In this document: positions 24,470-36,669 of the stretch, one piece after another
Layout: each line of letters begins with the position of its first letter
Numbering within the stretch: position 1 is the stretch's first letter
From: Pagrus major
Taxonomy: Eukaryota > Chordata > Actinopteri > Spariformes > Sparidae
Assembly (NCBI RefSeq): GCF_040436345.1
Contig: NC_133225.1
Coordinates: 27,012,040-27,076,039, forward strand
Reading direction: 5' to 3'
Length of the DNA: 64,000 nucleotides
Notes under the pieces: generated by a model
What the model was told of the DNA's origin: nothing
Seen by the model: the letters and a program-made list of their open reading frames with translations, nothing else
The model's database searches: none
Position numbers and translations under genes: made by a program

Positions 24470-27400
24470 GTAAGAGATGCCCAACACCACTTTTCTCTGT
24501 CTGTCTTGGCTTTACCAGTCACCTGTCCCTGCCAGGACTGTGAATTATGGGGTAGCAGGTAAACGGTAGGTTTCTTTGGGCTGTGTGTTATGTGTGTGTG
24601 TGGGTGAGACACATTCTCTGCATGCTGCGTGGCTGTAGAGGGGGTTTGGTGTTACTGTATGTTTTACAGTGTCAGTTATGCAAAGGCTTTAGCTGAGTCA
24701 AGAGCTGCTGCTGTATATGGGACTATAGGAGCCAGAGTGATTAAAATGACACTGTGTGTATGAGCTGTGTCAGTCATTTCAGGGCTACTGTTACAGCTGA
24801 GGCCACAATTTTTAGGCTTGTCTACTGTATCTGCATAGGAGGAGGAGTATTAATTACATAACGCTCCATCTATACTCCTGTATCAGGGCTGTGCAGCAGC
24901 ACACTGTCCCACTAGTCCAGAAAACCCTCACTGCTACTATCATTTAGAGAAGTGTGGTATAGAAGCTGTTTCTAGTGGGATTGTCTCAACTCCACTTTCG
25001 TGTGGAGGAATCCATCCATTTCTATGTAAATGTGTCTGTGTACGAACCTGATCTCCATTGCAGGATTCACAGCGCTCCACTGGTGTGGGCAGATGTGTGA
25101 GTTAACAAGTGGGCAGGTGTGAAAACTCTTGATCCTCCACGTCTTGTTACAATCTGGAATGATTATGAAAAGAGACAATGAGGAACAGGTCATGCAGTGG
25201 GTTCAATTGCGCTGTAAGTGCGTGACATTCGTGCCACCTGGAGTCCCTAAAACTTCCATTAGTAACCTCAGGTCAGGCGACAGCCGGCGTCTTCGTGCAT
25301 TCAGGACTCAGCTGCGCACAAACGGAGACTTTCTGCTCGGCTGCTCTCCTGCCGAGAGTCTTCTGTCCGACCACCTGAGGACGCATCAAATACTTCATCT
25401 GCAGGAAGTCTTTTTTCCCCTTTTTTAGAGAATGTTTTTGTCACCCTGACCGGTTTTGTGAGATTGGGTTCAACCAATTTTCCCAAAACACAATATTCAA
25501 ACTTTGATCCAGTGACAAGAAGATTTTGACAACCGAGAGACTTTGTAGAGAACAAATTGTATTTTTTTGGCTCTTGGGTTGAGGCCTCCCTGCTGTCAGA
25601 TCCACAGTTACAGATGCAAACGTACAGAAATGTGATGTTAAAAACACTTTCTGTCCAAATAATGTCACAGACTTGGGAACGCACTCATATTTAATCCAAA
25701 ATGTTATTAGTTTTGTCTTATTTTTGAAACGATGCAATGATTGTTTAAATATTACATTAACGGGCAACTATTTTGATAATCAAGTAGTTGTGTCAGGCAT
25801 TTATCATGTAAAAATGCAACTGTTGGTTGAATATAACAAACAATTTCACATTAATAATGGGTATTTTTCTCTGTTTTCTGACATTTTATAGACAAACAGT
25901 CAACTGATTTTTCAAAAAAGTAATTGGCATATTGTTTTCCCTGCTAGAGGTTTTTTTTTTCTGGGGAGTTTTCCCTACTTGAATCAAGAGTTTTAATGAC
26001 AGAGGATGTCATTCACTGTACTGTAGATTGTAAAACCCACTGAGGCATCGTAATTGTGATTTTGGGTTATATAAATAGAATTGACTTGACTTTACTTGAC
26101 TAATCAGTTATGATAATAGTTGTCAGTGTTAGCCACACAGACAACATTTCAACACCCATAACAGGTCTTTGCTCTGGCTTAGATCCTTTGTATTAATTAC
26201 AAAAGTCTCACTTATTACACAAAATGTTGGGTTTTTGAGGCTGATTCAGGGCTGACTTGAAAACCCATTAAATATCACTTTTATTTAGTATACATCCACC
26301 AGTATTACCAGGCACTGCAGAGAAGGTTTTGATTAAACATTATAATGTAGGGAGATACAGTTTTATGGAAAATACAAAGGAGCAGTTTTTTACCACTTTG
26401 ATTAGTGCGGAGCCAAAAATGTCCTTGTATTTCTAAAATCCACAATACGGCCCTGGATGTGTGAAATATCACTATTAATCAAAAGTTAAAGAAGAGCCTT
26501 AACAAAGTCAATATATTGAACCTACTCGTTTATAACACGTTTTTGAGGAGGATGTTTTGCTCACTGTGATCGCTCACACTCCTCCTCCTGAATGGAGACA
26601 TTTTTGTTCCAACCATCTTGATGTTAACTGACTCACTCTGCTCATAAAACTCTGCTCCATCTTGTCAACTGGAAGAGGACTGACTAACATGGCAGCCTAG
26701 CAGCTTTTTTGAATTCGTCATACGCAACCTAAAGAGACTCTTTAACCAGTCGGAGTCAGATGCTTTATGCAGCTGTATTCTATTATTTTTTTGTGACTGC
26801 AGGTCTGATATAAATTCTCACAATGAATTCAGTTCCTCGCTGCAGATCTAAATCTACATGACGACTCTATCAGCGTAGCTAACAGCTCGGATAGAGAGGA
26901 CATGCTTCCAGTTTGCTATCAGTGAGAGTTAATCAGATATTCCATAGCATTACAGTACAGTTGGAGGTGTTCGGGTCTCTAGAGCTACTGCCTGTCTGCC
27001 TGCCTGCGTAGGAGGAAACATCTCATCTTCACAGCTACGTCTACTGCAGATAGAAAGCTTTGGGATTCGTTTCTGCTTCATTAGGCTGTATGCAGAGCAG
27101 TGGCAGGGAAGACGACAGAGAGCGAAAGAGGGGGGTGAGACAGACCAGGAGCCAGATTTGAGCCCACAACATCACAAGTACATGATATTCACCTTAACCC
27201 ACGGATTCACTGGGATGCCCCACAGCTGAGAGATTCTTTTGGCCGAGGCGACAGTAACATCAGTAGTACGGTGATTATAGTCCTGGTAAGCCTCAAATCT
27301 CTTTGACTGGTAAAGGTTTGTTGAAAAATCAATCATGTTTCAGAGCCTGTAAGATCACAGGATGACAGTGCATCAGTGACAGTTTGTCAGTGGCAGTGTG

Positions 27401-27600
27401 TCAACAGAGGTGCAAAACTGTAATAAATGCCTGATTTCATTATAAAATTACACTGAAATTACTAAAAAATTAGGATTAAAAATCTTAAAATTGATCCAAT
27501 ATTGTATGATACACTTATACCGGTACTATGATGTTTGTCCAATAATCATATCTCACTCAAAATACACACATGAATACACCCACACACACATACCAACATA
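24470..27600. other. Start of the long non-coding region
   Basis: Probably first-intron sequence. No exon with convincing protein similarity was seen. A locally GC-richer patch at 25240-25400 has an open frame but no recognisable motif. A LINE-like tail at 25930-26105 is listed separately. Confidence 0.4.
25930..26105 (+). mobile_element. 3' tail of a fish LINE-like or related retroposon
   Basis: The segment runs from ggggagttttccctacttga to gggttatataaatagaattg and ends in short tandem gacttgactttacttgac units. This combination is typical of the 3' end of fish non-LTR retroposons and their relatives. No coding part is present. The family was not determined. Confidence 0.5.
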
Positions 27601-27618
27601 ATGACAGCAACATTAGCA

Positions 27619-28115
27619 TTTGGAGTCGTGTTTCTGACCAATTTTTGCAAGTGCAGGTTCACTCTCCTTAAGCTCAGGTTTTGGTCTCTACCAACTCCTA
27701 TGGGAAATTTCTGGTTCTTTAGCTGCTAATTGCCATTGCTTACTGTCTTTCTGCTGTTTGGTGCTGAGCAGGCAGTGTACAATGGGTTTTTAGAGCTTTT
27801 TCGCAGCTGCCTGCTGCGACTGAAAACAACGCCATGAGAGGAAATCGGTAAGACTAAAGCTGCAGGCCGTACAGCTAAACAATTAGCTGCAACTCATTTA
27901 AAGTTCAGCAAAATATAGAGGAGCTACAGATTACGCTGTTTTTTACTAAAAAGCTCTAAAAATCCACTTTACACTACCTGCTCAGCACAAAACAGAGACA
28001 CAGAGACTAGCTGGTGAACAAAGTGGAGCATTTAGCAACTAAAGAGCCAGACCGAACACAGAGCTGTGTGAAAATTGGACGTGCAATCATAAGGTGGCCA
28101 GAAACACGACTCCTA
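27619..28115. mobile_element. Inverted-repeat MITE of about 495 bp
   Basis: Ends are 27622-27640 and 28095-28113, reverse complements with one mismatch over 19 bp (ggagtcgtgtttctg on the left). Further matching inverted blocks lie inside at about 27712-27736 against 28029-28052 (ttctttagctgcta), and about 27750-27800 against 27948-28003 (gctgagcagg, agtgta, tttttagagcttttt). There is no coding capacity. The nested inverted pairs indicate a foldback MITE that has drifted. Confidence 0.7.
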
Positions 28116-30640
28116 ATGAAGGATCATCTTGCTTTGTAACTGCAGGATATGTAATTAATCAGCTGTTTGTCCACCATATCAACTTAAAGGCATGATAAGT
28201 CTGTGTTGTTGTTTCACTGCCCCCTAGTGGCCAAACTCTTACAATTCTGGCCTTCAATACTTTCAAAATACACTTGCAAATAAAAGAGTTGAACAAACCA
28301 CATATTAAAACAGATGCAAATGTATTTGAATATAAAATACATATGCCCATGAATGAGTTGTGTATGTGATAATGTGGCTTTCGAGCAGAAGTCACTGAAC
28401 TGATATGAGGGGCGTTACTGGTGTTGGGTGACACTGACACAGTTTTTCAGGAGAGGTGCATCATGGTGAGATGCTTGTGCATAACTTTATACAAGTACAC
28501 ATGTATAAAATGATGCACAAGACATCTAGAATATTTACAGTATATGTGATGGTATGGTGCAGCCAATAGAAAAAGCTGAAATGATTGAGAAAATACTGAA
28601 TGTCTGAAGGAGAACTCAAGGGGAGAACGTGAGGAGTTTAAGAAGTTCACCTGACTTGTGTCTCCAGTGTGGTAGCTGATCCACACTGTAGTACAGACAC
28701 ATGGATTCTCTCTCAGCAGACAGATTCCTCTCTGGAGGATGTAGATGGTCTCGATTCTGCATCAAGCTGGTGTTAATGCCTGTTTATATTTATATCCAGA
28801 TGATTAACCTGTCTGGTTTCAAGGTTACACATTCTTTCTGAAGGCGATTTTGGCCAGAATGACACCACTGTGGCCTCAATTGTATCACACTCATGCAGCA
28901 CTGTGGGGTTCAGTTTTAACATCCTACCAACAAGTACAGTTGCAGTGAAACGCCATTCAGGACTCAGCTTGGAGGCTGCAAACTGTGTTTGTTGCTTGGC
29001 AACATTTGCTTATTGGACATACTTGTGGAGCCTCAGCAGTTTGATTGCTAATGTGATGTACTGGTGTCACGCTGACCTGTGTCAGAAGGGTCTGAAGCGG
29101 TTTGTAATATCTGGACTACTTAGCTGAGCGACGTTTGATTTGATCTGTCTGTCTGACAAAGAAGAGTGTTGATGTTGAAACACTGCTGTTAATTAAGACT
29201 AAAAGGGGTTAGTTTTGTTTTTCCCGTTGACTTGCTTGGTGATCACGTGCACATGTTTTGATTCAGTTTCTTCTGTCACAAAACAGCAATATGAAAAAGA
29301 CTATGAGCAGAATGTTACACTTTACGGAGACATGATAGGGACTAAGCTTAGTTTGTGGTTTCACAAATATACAAAAATGTGTCTACATTAATCATTACTT
29401 CAGCAGCAAGTCTAGCTTAAACATGGTCTTAAGTATTTGTTCACATGTCCATTATTGCAGTTTTTATGTGACAGCAACTGACAGCTGGTATCGTCCCACA
29501 GATCTGCAAATAAAAATCATAACTCCAGCAATCAAGTAGCGTTATCAATAATATTGTGCAAACTGTCTGAAATCCCCAGTAATTACAGGGGTAAATCATA
29601 CTGTCTTTTCCTTTCTTGGAAAAACTGACAGTGTGAAGATTGAAGGTTTCTGATAAGAACCTCTGGAAGGTTTTACTCTGATTGAGAGGCGAGGTCAAGG
29701 ACTACTTCTTCCCGAGGGAGAGGGAAATGATTCTGGTACAGAGGACAGCTTGATTAAAGTCTCTGCACACCCATGGTACACAGGAATTTTCACTTTTGGC
29801 TGATGAGACCTCTTCTCAGGACTGTGTGGCTGTGTACAGACGAGCCACAGTTTATACCTATCATGTTCACAAAAGAGATAAATTAATGGATGTGATGAAT
29901 CTTAATTTTGATGATGCACAATAAAATAGGCCTTTTCCACACATTGCATTTGGAAAACACAGGTGTATTAGCGTGAAGAAAATCCTATTTGGACAAGAAG
30001 ATTCCAACTGCTGTCTTTGTTTGAATTAGGAAATGGAGTTTATCCAGATTGACAGAAGACCCTGAGGCATTCCCAAAATCCCTTCAACACTGTTGTTCGT
30101 GGTGTTACTGACTCACCACCTACCACTCTCTTTGCGATGTGTGCTGTACTGATGCCTCCAAATTCCCATTAAGTTTGGTGCAAACAGTACTCCTATGGTT
30201 GATAATACTTTGTGCACAAATTTATAGAGGTTTTAAAACTTTAGTGTGACACAAGGGCCTGATTATAAGACAAGATCACATATTAATGCTTGTAGTATGT
30301 GTGGTAATATAGTCTGGTTCCTGCATTGCCCTGTCGGTTGTACAGCCTGGATTTGAGGAAAAAAATATCACTCCAGTTACCATCTTTGTTTGAATAAAAA
30401 GGTAGAGTTGCAACGTGAAAAACACGATAACTGCGACAACGTTCAGTATGTGCATGCATCCACAGGTTTCTTCATTCACACATACACAGAAAACCTCACA
30501 AACACCTGACTGCTGGTAGGCCACACTGATCACCACGCTCACTTATAGCCAATTGGCATGAACACACGCATTTGACCTCCATACCAAATTTCAGCCTACT
30601 GTAGGCTGAAAACTGTGGTTGCCAAAGGGTGAGGACATTT
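28116..30640. other. Non-coding stretch
   Basis: No coding exon supported. The block tcactgccccctagtggcca near 28215 is a motif I know from dispersed fish repeats. Otherwise AT-rich and unremarkable. Confidence 0.35.
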
Positions 30641-32200
30641 TTTGTGGACCGACTGACCGACAAGCTATAGAGCTGCTGGTTGCAGCTAAAAACTACATTT
30701 CTGATTCTGGAAATATGTTGAAAGAAACAACACTGAGTGTTGATAGACAACCTTCTAGACTACAGAGAGAAACACAGATGCTCGATGATTATGAATGTAA
30801 TGATGAAACCTTTGAAGCAAAAGCTGAGGCAAGAGATTCACTGACTCTGATGTTGCTCAGGCGGGACAATTGACACATTTATGGCTTTTTTTAATGTTTA
30901 TTGAGATGAGTTACATCAGCAAACTGCCAACATATGTATTTATATCCTCAGCCAAAATACCAGAAAACATCTGTAAACCAATCAAGTTAAAGTAGGTCCA
31001 GTTGCAAATGGGGCACACTGACCTAAATATAAAGACAGACTTGCAGACAGACAGGTGAAAAACCAGACAGAAAGAAAAACTGCTAAAAAAGGATCGTCTG
31101 TTTGTGAATGAACTCACTAAGTGTAGATTAAATATTTCCTAAGTAGTCTGGGTTCAGAAAGACTGTGCATGTGTGTGTGTCACTGTATGTGCGTGTGGGT
31201 GTGTTTTCTGGTCTGTCTGTATAGTTACTGTATGGTTGCATCATTCTCAGTAGGATTTTGAAACAGAGAGAAATACGCAGAGAGGGCAAAGGGAGAGAGA
31301 CAAAGAGGAAAAGGAGCAGGAGAGACACACAAGAGAGACCAAGCTCACCCAGTTTCACTTATTTTTGTGACATATTAATGGCAACATTTCAAGATATTTA
31401 ATTAATCCGTCACACATCAGGAAAACAGCATGAAGGCATGATTACATTGCAACAACTGCAGTAGAGAGATTTAGAGAGACTGACTCACTCAAATGACGAG
31501 CTTTGAACTGTTTCCTTTATTGAACAGCGTGAGGCAATGTTAATCTGCGATCAACAGCAGCAGCCCATAATCAATGTCTCTGATTGTCCTGCAGATATAA
31601 CCAGAACAAGGGATGAGTGCATTCATAGGACTGAGAATGTCTCTGACATTTCAGAGACAAAAGACAGTTTTACCATCTCGGTCCAAGTGCAACATATCTT
31701 ACATATGTGAAATCATTTTTGCTGACAGCCATCTCTGGCTCTCACAGAATCTTTTGTGCTTTCTGTTTTGTGGCTTTTAAGCAAACCTTCACTTGGTTGT
31801 TCTCCATGACAGGACACTTATTGCTCTTATTATCTCCAGTGGTGAAAGAAGTTTTCTGACCCTTTACTTAAGTAAAATACATAATAAAAAACCCCATTAT
31901 AATCCTGATATAATCCTACCGAAGCAAAAACTACACACACATTATCATCTAAATTTACTCAAAGTGTCAAAAGTAATAGTAGTCGTTAGTCAGGAATATG
32001 TCCCCTGTGAATGATAGATTATTATATATGACATTATTAGATCGTTACTGAAGCCTCAATGATTAAGCATCATTTTACTGTTGTAGCTTGAGGCGGGTCA
32101 CAACATAAATTTGAACTGTGATGTGTTTAATGCGATATAAAAGACGGAGAAGTTCATAAGTGCAGGGAGGCTTTTATTTCTTTTTATTTCTGCCAAATGA
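30641..32200. other. Non-coding stretch with a short repeat tail
   Basis: The segment 30644-30690 (gtggaccgactgaccgac followed by gagctgctggttgcag) resembles the tail of the dispersed repeat also present at 33479-33502. An open frame at 30619-30873 overlaps it and is not taken as a gene. The rest holds short G/A-rich simple sequence (31260-31340) and nothing else recognised. Confidence 0.35.
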
Positions 32201-32279
32201 AGGTAAGAATATGGAGACACAAAAATACCAAAAAGAGACAAACCACTCAGATATAAAAAGATTACTTAGACAAATCACA

Positions 32280-32452
32280 AAGAGATATTAAATGACCAAG
32301 AAAGAACAAAACCACCACCACAAAGAGACACAAAACAACCACAAAGAGAAATCAAACAACTACAAAGAGGCAAAACAACCACAAAGAGACACAAAACAAT
32401 CACAAAAAGACACAAAACAACCACAAAGAGAAGTCAAACAACCACAAAGTGA
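32280..32452. repeat. Minisatellite with a ~21-bp unit (acaaaacaaccacaaagag)
   Basis: About seven or eight diverged copies of a unit built from acaaa, acaacc and acaaagag follow each other, with unit lengths of roughly 17-22 bp. The open frame through it is a Lys/Gln/Asn-rich by-product of the repeat, not a gene. Confidence 0.75.
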
Positions 32453-32459
32453 CACACTA

Positions 32460-33230
32460 GACACCAGAGCCACCCCTAATTCAGAGTTTTAAACCCGTCC
32501 CTGCTGTTTACATGCCAGTTTTGTCTTTGGTAGATGTCCAACAAAGTGCTCACCTTATTTCATGAGGCTGATTCATGTTGTGATTAATTTGCTGCATTGC
32601 GCTCCAGGGCGTACATAACACAACAGGACAAAGGGCTGTTACATTTACAGCCTTGCAGTTTCTTTGCTTACATCAACGGTCACAACAGCAAACAAAACAG
32701 AGGTCTGAACACAAACAGCTTTTTGCATTTGATTTTATATGTAGATAAAAAAGTTGGATACCTTTAAAATTAAGCTTGATTTTGCTGGTTTCTAGTTTTA
32801 CCAACCCCAGCTTTAATTGTTTATTGTCTAATATGAATAATAAAATTCTAAAACAAAAGCCCAGAGAACGAAACATGACAAATATTGGCAGATATGTTGC
32901 TATTGGTGATTCTGAATGCTCAGGATTTGTCATTTTACACTATATTGGTCTGTTTTGCATCTTTCTTTAAACAAACTATTAGAGAAACAGGCTCATTACA
33001 AAAATGTTCCCCTTCACTTCAGAGCAAAAAATCCACAGAGGTAAAATACATCCACAGATAGGCATGGCCTGTTCTGTCATTTTTGTGGCACAGTGGAGAC
33101 AACCAAATGCTGTAACTGAGCAGTGCTTTGAGCTAAATGGTAACATGCTGGTGTTGAGCCATGTATAACATTTTACAGGCATTGGGTTATAAACCAGAGT
33201 CCTGGACAAATAAAACATTTAACCTGATGA
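32460..33230. other. Non-coding stretch
   Basis: Nothing recognised: no repeat with an identity, no exon-like frame, only ordinary AT-rich sequence. Confidence 0.4.
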
Positions 33231-33254
33231 AAAGTCAGGATCACCTAAGCTATT

Positions 33255-33510
33255 ATAGGTCATCCTGAGGGGAACATGAACACATTTTATGACAATCCAT
33301 CCAGTAGTTGTCGAGACATTTCATCCAAGACCACAAATGTCAACCTCATATAGCTGTTAGAGGAAAAGTCAAGGGCTCACCAAAATCACTAGGATTCAGC
33401 CTGTGGGGGCAACGAATATCTAAACCTTGTGGCAATCCATCTAATAGTTGTTGAGATGTTTCAGTCTGTACCACAGTGGTGGACCAACTGACGGACTGAC
33501 AAGGAGACAC
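33255..33510. repeat. Dispersed fish repeat with an internal direct duplication
   Basis: The block gacaatccatccagtagttg (starting 33291) recurs in diverged form at 33431 (ggcaatccatctaatagttg). Each copy is preceded by a cctg(a/t)gggg segment and followed by tcgagacattt or ttgagatgttt. The end, gtggaccaactgacggac, resembles the 30644 segment. I recognise this as a common dispersed repeat of percomorph fish, but have no family name for it. Confidence 0.6.
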
Positions 33511-33850
33511 TCTCTGGCTATCTTTTTCTTTCGTTTTTGTTCGGTGGGAGGTTTATTGAGGCCATTACATTTTTTTGATTTGGATATAAATCAGTACTCA
33601 AGGATCTTAGGAGCTCTTCAAGACATAAAGTTGATGTCTTTATACTGAAGCCTTTAAAACTAATTAAAGGTCTTAGCTATCTGTCTTTATTTGAGTATCA
33701 AATGTACGACTTGTGAAACCTGCAGAAACCCTCACATCACTCCTCTTCCTTTCCTTTCATTTCCTTTCTTGTTCCGTTCACTCCTTCTTTCTCCTCTTTC
33801 TCTTTTTGCCTCCTCTTTTGTCTCCTCTTCTTCCCTTTTTTGTTTCCTCC

Positions 33851-33975
33851 TCTCCTCTCCTCTCCTCTCCTCTCCTCTCCTCTCCTCTCCTCTCCTCTCC
33901 TCTCCTCTCCTCTCCTCTCCTCTCCTCTCCTCTCCTCTCCTCTCCTCTCCTCTCCTCTCCTCTCCTCTCCTCTCC
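33851..33975. repeat. (TCTCC)25 perfect pentanucleotide array
   Basis: Twenty-five uninterrupted TCTCC units, embedded in a longer pyrimidine-rich stretch that begins near 33735. One strand is pure pyrimidine and the other pure purine over the array. Confidence 0.97.
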
Positions 33976-33979
33976 TATG

Positions 33980-36270
33980 ATTAGCTGCAGCTCTGTAGGT
34001 TACCATAGCACCAGAGAGAGAAAAGTCAACCCACACAGAGTCTCCTGCCTACCACTCATTCTCTTCCTCTCTCTCGTTCTAGTCTGCCGTTGTGTCTTTC
34101 CTCTTGCTCTCTCTGTCTATCTCATCTCTCTCTCGCTGTCTTCTCTGCCTCCTGCTGTTCTTCTCAGCACGACGCCATCATTTTTTAATATTGGTTTTGT
34201 CTCGTGGCAAATTTTGTACATCTGTGTTCACCTGTGTGTGTAAATGTGTGTGTGTGTGTGCAGGCTTGTATGCATAAATGCTTGGTTATGAATATGCAGA
34301 TATGTTCTGCCCAACATGACAACTCAGCCTCACTGTCCGCCCACACATGCAGGATGCCCATGGACACGCACACACACACTCACACTCACAGAGACCCACA
34401 GTAAAGAGGTGGGCTCTGACTGGACCCTCCAGACTCTCCAAAGTTGTTGACAGCCACCAGCTAGAACAGGCCACTAATGCGTGTTGTGATGTGTGCTGTT
34501 TTGTTTGTTTGTTTTTAGGTCTTTCCGTCTAGTTACTGCTTCTGTGTAAATGCTAACAGAGCATTCATTAGAAATGTGTGTGCGCCATTGTGTGTAAGGG
34601 TTGTGTTTGTGTGTGTGGTTGAGAGAGAGACAGAGAGTGAGTCATCGGAGACCTTCCCAACCATTAGCCAATAAGATGGGGTGGTTTGGGGATGCCAGTG
34701 GACGACCGCCTGCGGTTATTACATGTTTTAGACCAGTTTACATTTATAGTGTCCATGCCTGTGTGTGCATGGATGATAGTCACATCAATTTTCATGGCGC
34801 AGAATCACAAGTTTGTCTCGGAAGGCTTCACAACTTGTGCAACATGTAACAATTTGTAGAGATTAGCACGTATTGGTCATTGTTCTATTGGTCAAGTTAG
34901 AGCCGATTGTAAGGTGATGTGAAAAAAAGGGGCCGTCCCCGTCTCTCTCAGTTTTCTATATAAGCTTATGGAGGATTTGTTTAAGTTGTTTAATGCTGCT
35001 GGACTGTGGATTTCTTTGTGAAGGACTTTCTGCAACAGTCCAAAGGATGCAACGTTCTCGAGTGCCTCGTCTCAGTGCCTCTATCTGCTCCGCTAACAGA
35101 GGGCAGCTGTAGCTAATGTTAATGTAGAAGGGGAGTCAGCAAACATAAACTAATGAACAGCTTCCAACACAACACAGAAGTTCCATGGAGCCCACTGATT
35201 TTACACATCAGTGTCTTCACTGTATATGTGAAAATAAGATGTATAAAGCCTTTTGTGGCTCTAGAGGGAGCTGGATAAAGTCTGATAAGTTGACCTTAAC
35301 AAGTGATGTCACTTGAGGCAAATGTGGTTGGGGCTGAAGACTACAAATGTGAAATTTGAAAAATCTCTGTTGTTAAGAACTTTGGAAGATGTGAACTCAG
35401 CAGACCTCTGTAGCCCATTCCTCATCTCTGCTTGAGGGTAGCAGCCTGATGGTACATTAACCACTACTAGCATAACATACACAAATCTCAGACGGACCTG
35501 TCAGCTGTGAATTTGCATTGTGGGTAATGTATGGGTCAGGCTTTGACAAGGAAGAATAACGCCTGGAACAAAAGAGCCAATACCTCTGGTTCTGCTGCAG
35601 CGACTTTGGCTAAATCGGTGGAGTCCTCTTTTAAGACTTGCCCCCATGATACCTTGCATGAATTATGACCGCGACCTGGTGACCCGATGCGTCCAGATCA
35701 TGGTCAGGGTTGATGTTTGGGTCAAAAACAAACGTGCCCATGTCAAAAGACCAGGCTTATTGAAGTGCTGGCTGAATCGGTGAGGACAAAGAGGATTAGA
35801 GGGGGGCATGAGCAAAAAGAGAAGAGACCAGCCTGCATCCATTGTAGTTCCCAGTGATCTTTGAGAATACCATCTGCTGTCTGTGCCATTCACTATTTAC
35901 TGTATTAAATAATCTATGTGGTCAGCAGGATGCTTCACTGCTAATGAATTATAGTTGAATGTGGAATATGGCTATGTTGGTCAATCCTGGAAACAAAGAA
36001 AAAAAAATTTCATCATGAACACCACTGTCTACATCTCACACAAAGATTACATACTGTAGCTGAAGGTGCGTTGTGGAGTTTCCTTATAGACAAAGTTTAT
36101 ATACACATTCTGTATTTCTCCCAAAATGCATTGTGTGTATCCTTTAGGCCTAATTAAATGGGTCAATACATTTCCTTCCCAATAAAACATTTGTAAAACC
36201 GACTTTTAAAAACATTTCAAATGGTGCGTCGCTTACAATCATGTTGGCTTTCTAGCAGTCAAATTCCCTT
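33980..36270. other. Non-coding stretch
   Basis: No coding exon supported. TG- and CA-rich simple sequence lies at about 34230-34262 and 34365-34395. The segment 35220-35340 (ggctctagagggagctgg followed by gatgtcacttgaggcaa) looks like a dispersed fish repeat, without a family name. An X-box-like site at 33999-34012 is treated in the findings. Confidence 0.35.
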
Positions 36271-36279
36271 TCTCTATCT

Positions 36280-36662
36280 TTGCGGGTACATTGCTACAGT
36301 TGTTGGCACGATACTGCCAACTGTGAAATAGCTGAAACTAAAATGAATTACATGCTGACACCAATGCCTCAGAGGGCTCATTCACATTACAAACAGAACA
36401 GGGAACACTCATTAAGACACTCCACAGCATTTCTTGTAGTCAAAAACTTCACAGGGTACCTTCAAAGATGTAACATTTCTTTTAAAAGGCAGTTAAAAAA
36501 CTTCCCTTTCAGACAGGTATTTGGGTAGAATATTAGGTTTTATGTTTTACTCCTGTGTTTGTCTTGAATTTTTATTTATTTGTTGTTTTTATTTTATCTG
36601 ACTTTGTTTGACTGTGAAGCACTTTGTGACTGGTGCCATATAAATAAACTTTGCTTGCTTGC
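36280..36662 (+). mobile_element. L2-like LINE 3' fragment
   Basis: The open frame ends in SFKRQLKNFPFRQVFG, like the last residues of L2-clade reverse transcriptase proteins in fish (the FK..LK..LF pattern). After the stop comes a non-coding tail, ctgtgaagcactttgtgac then gccatatataaaa-type sequence (ccatataaataaactttgc), ending in short tandem cttg units. Only the final few dozen codons and the 3' tail are left, so the copy is 5'-truncated, as usual for LINEs. Confidence 0.6.
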
Positions 36663-36669
36663 TTGGTAT

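Noticed and set aside
33691..34243. Open frames of 97-176 codons with repeated LLSSP
   Set aside because: A by-product of the TCTCC array.
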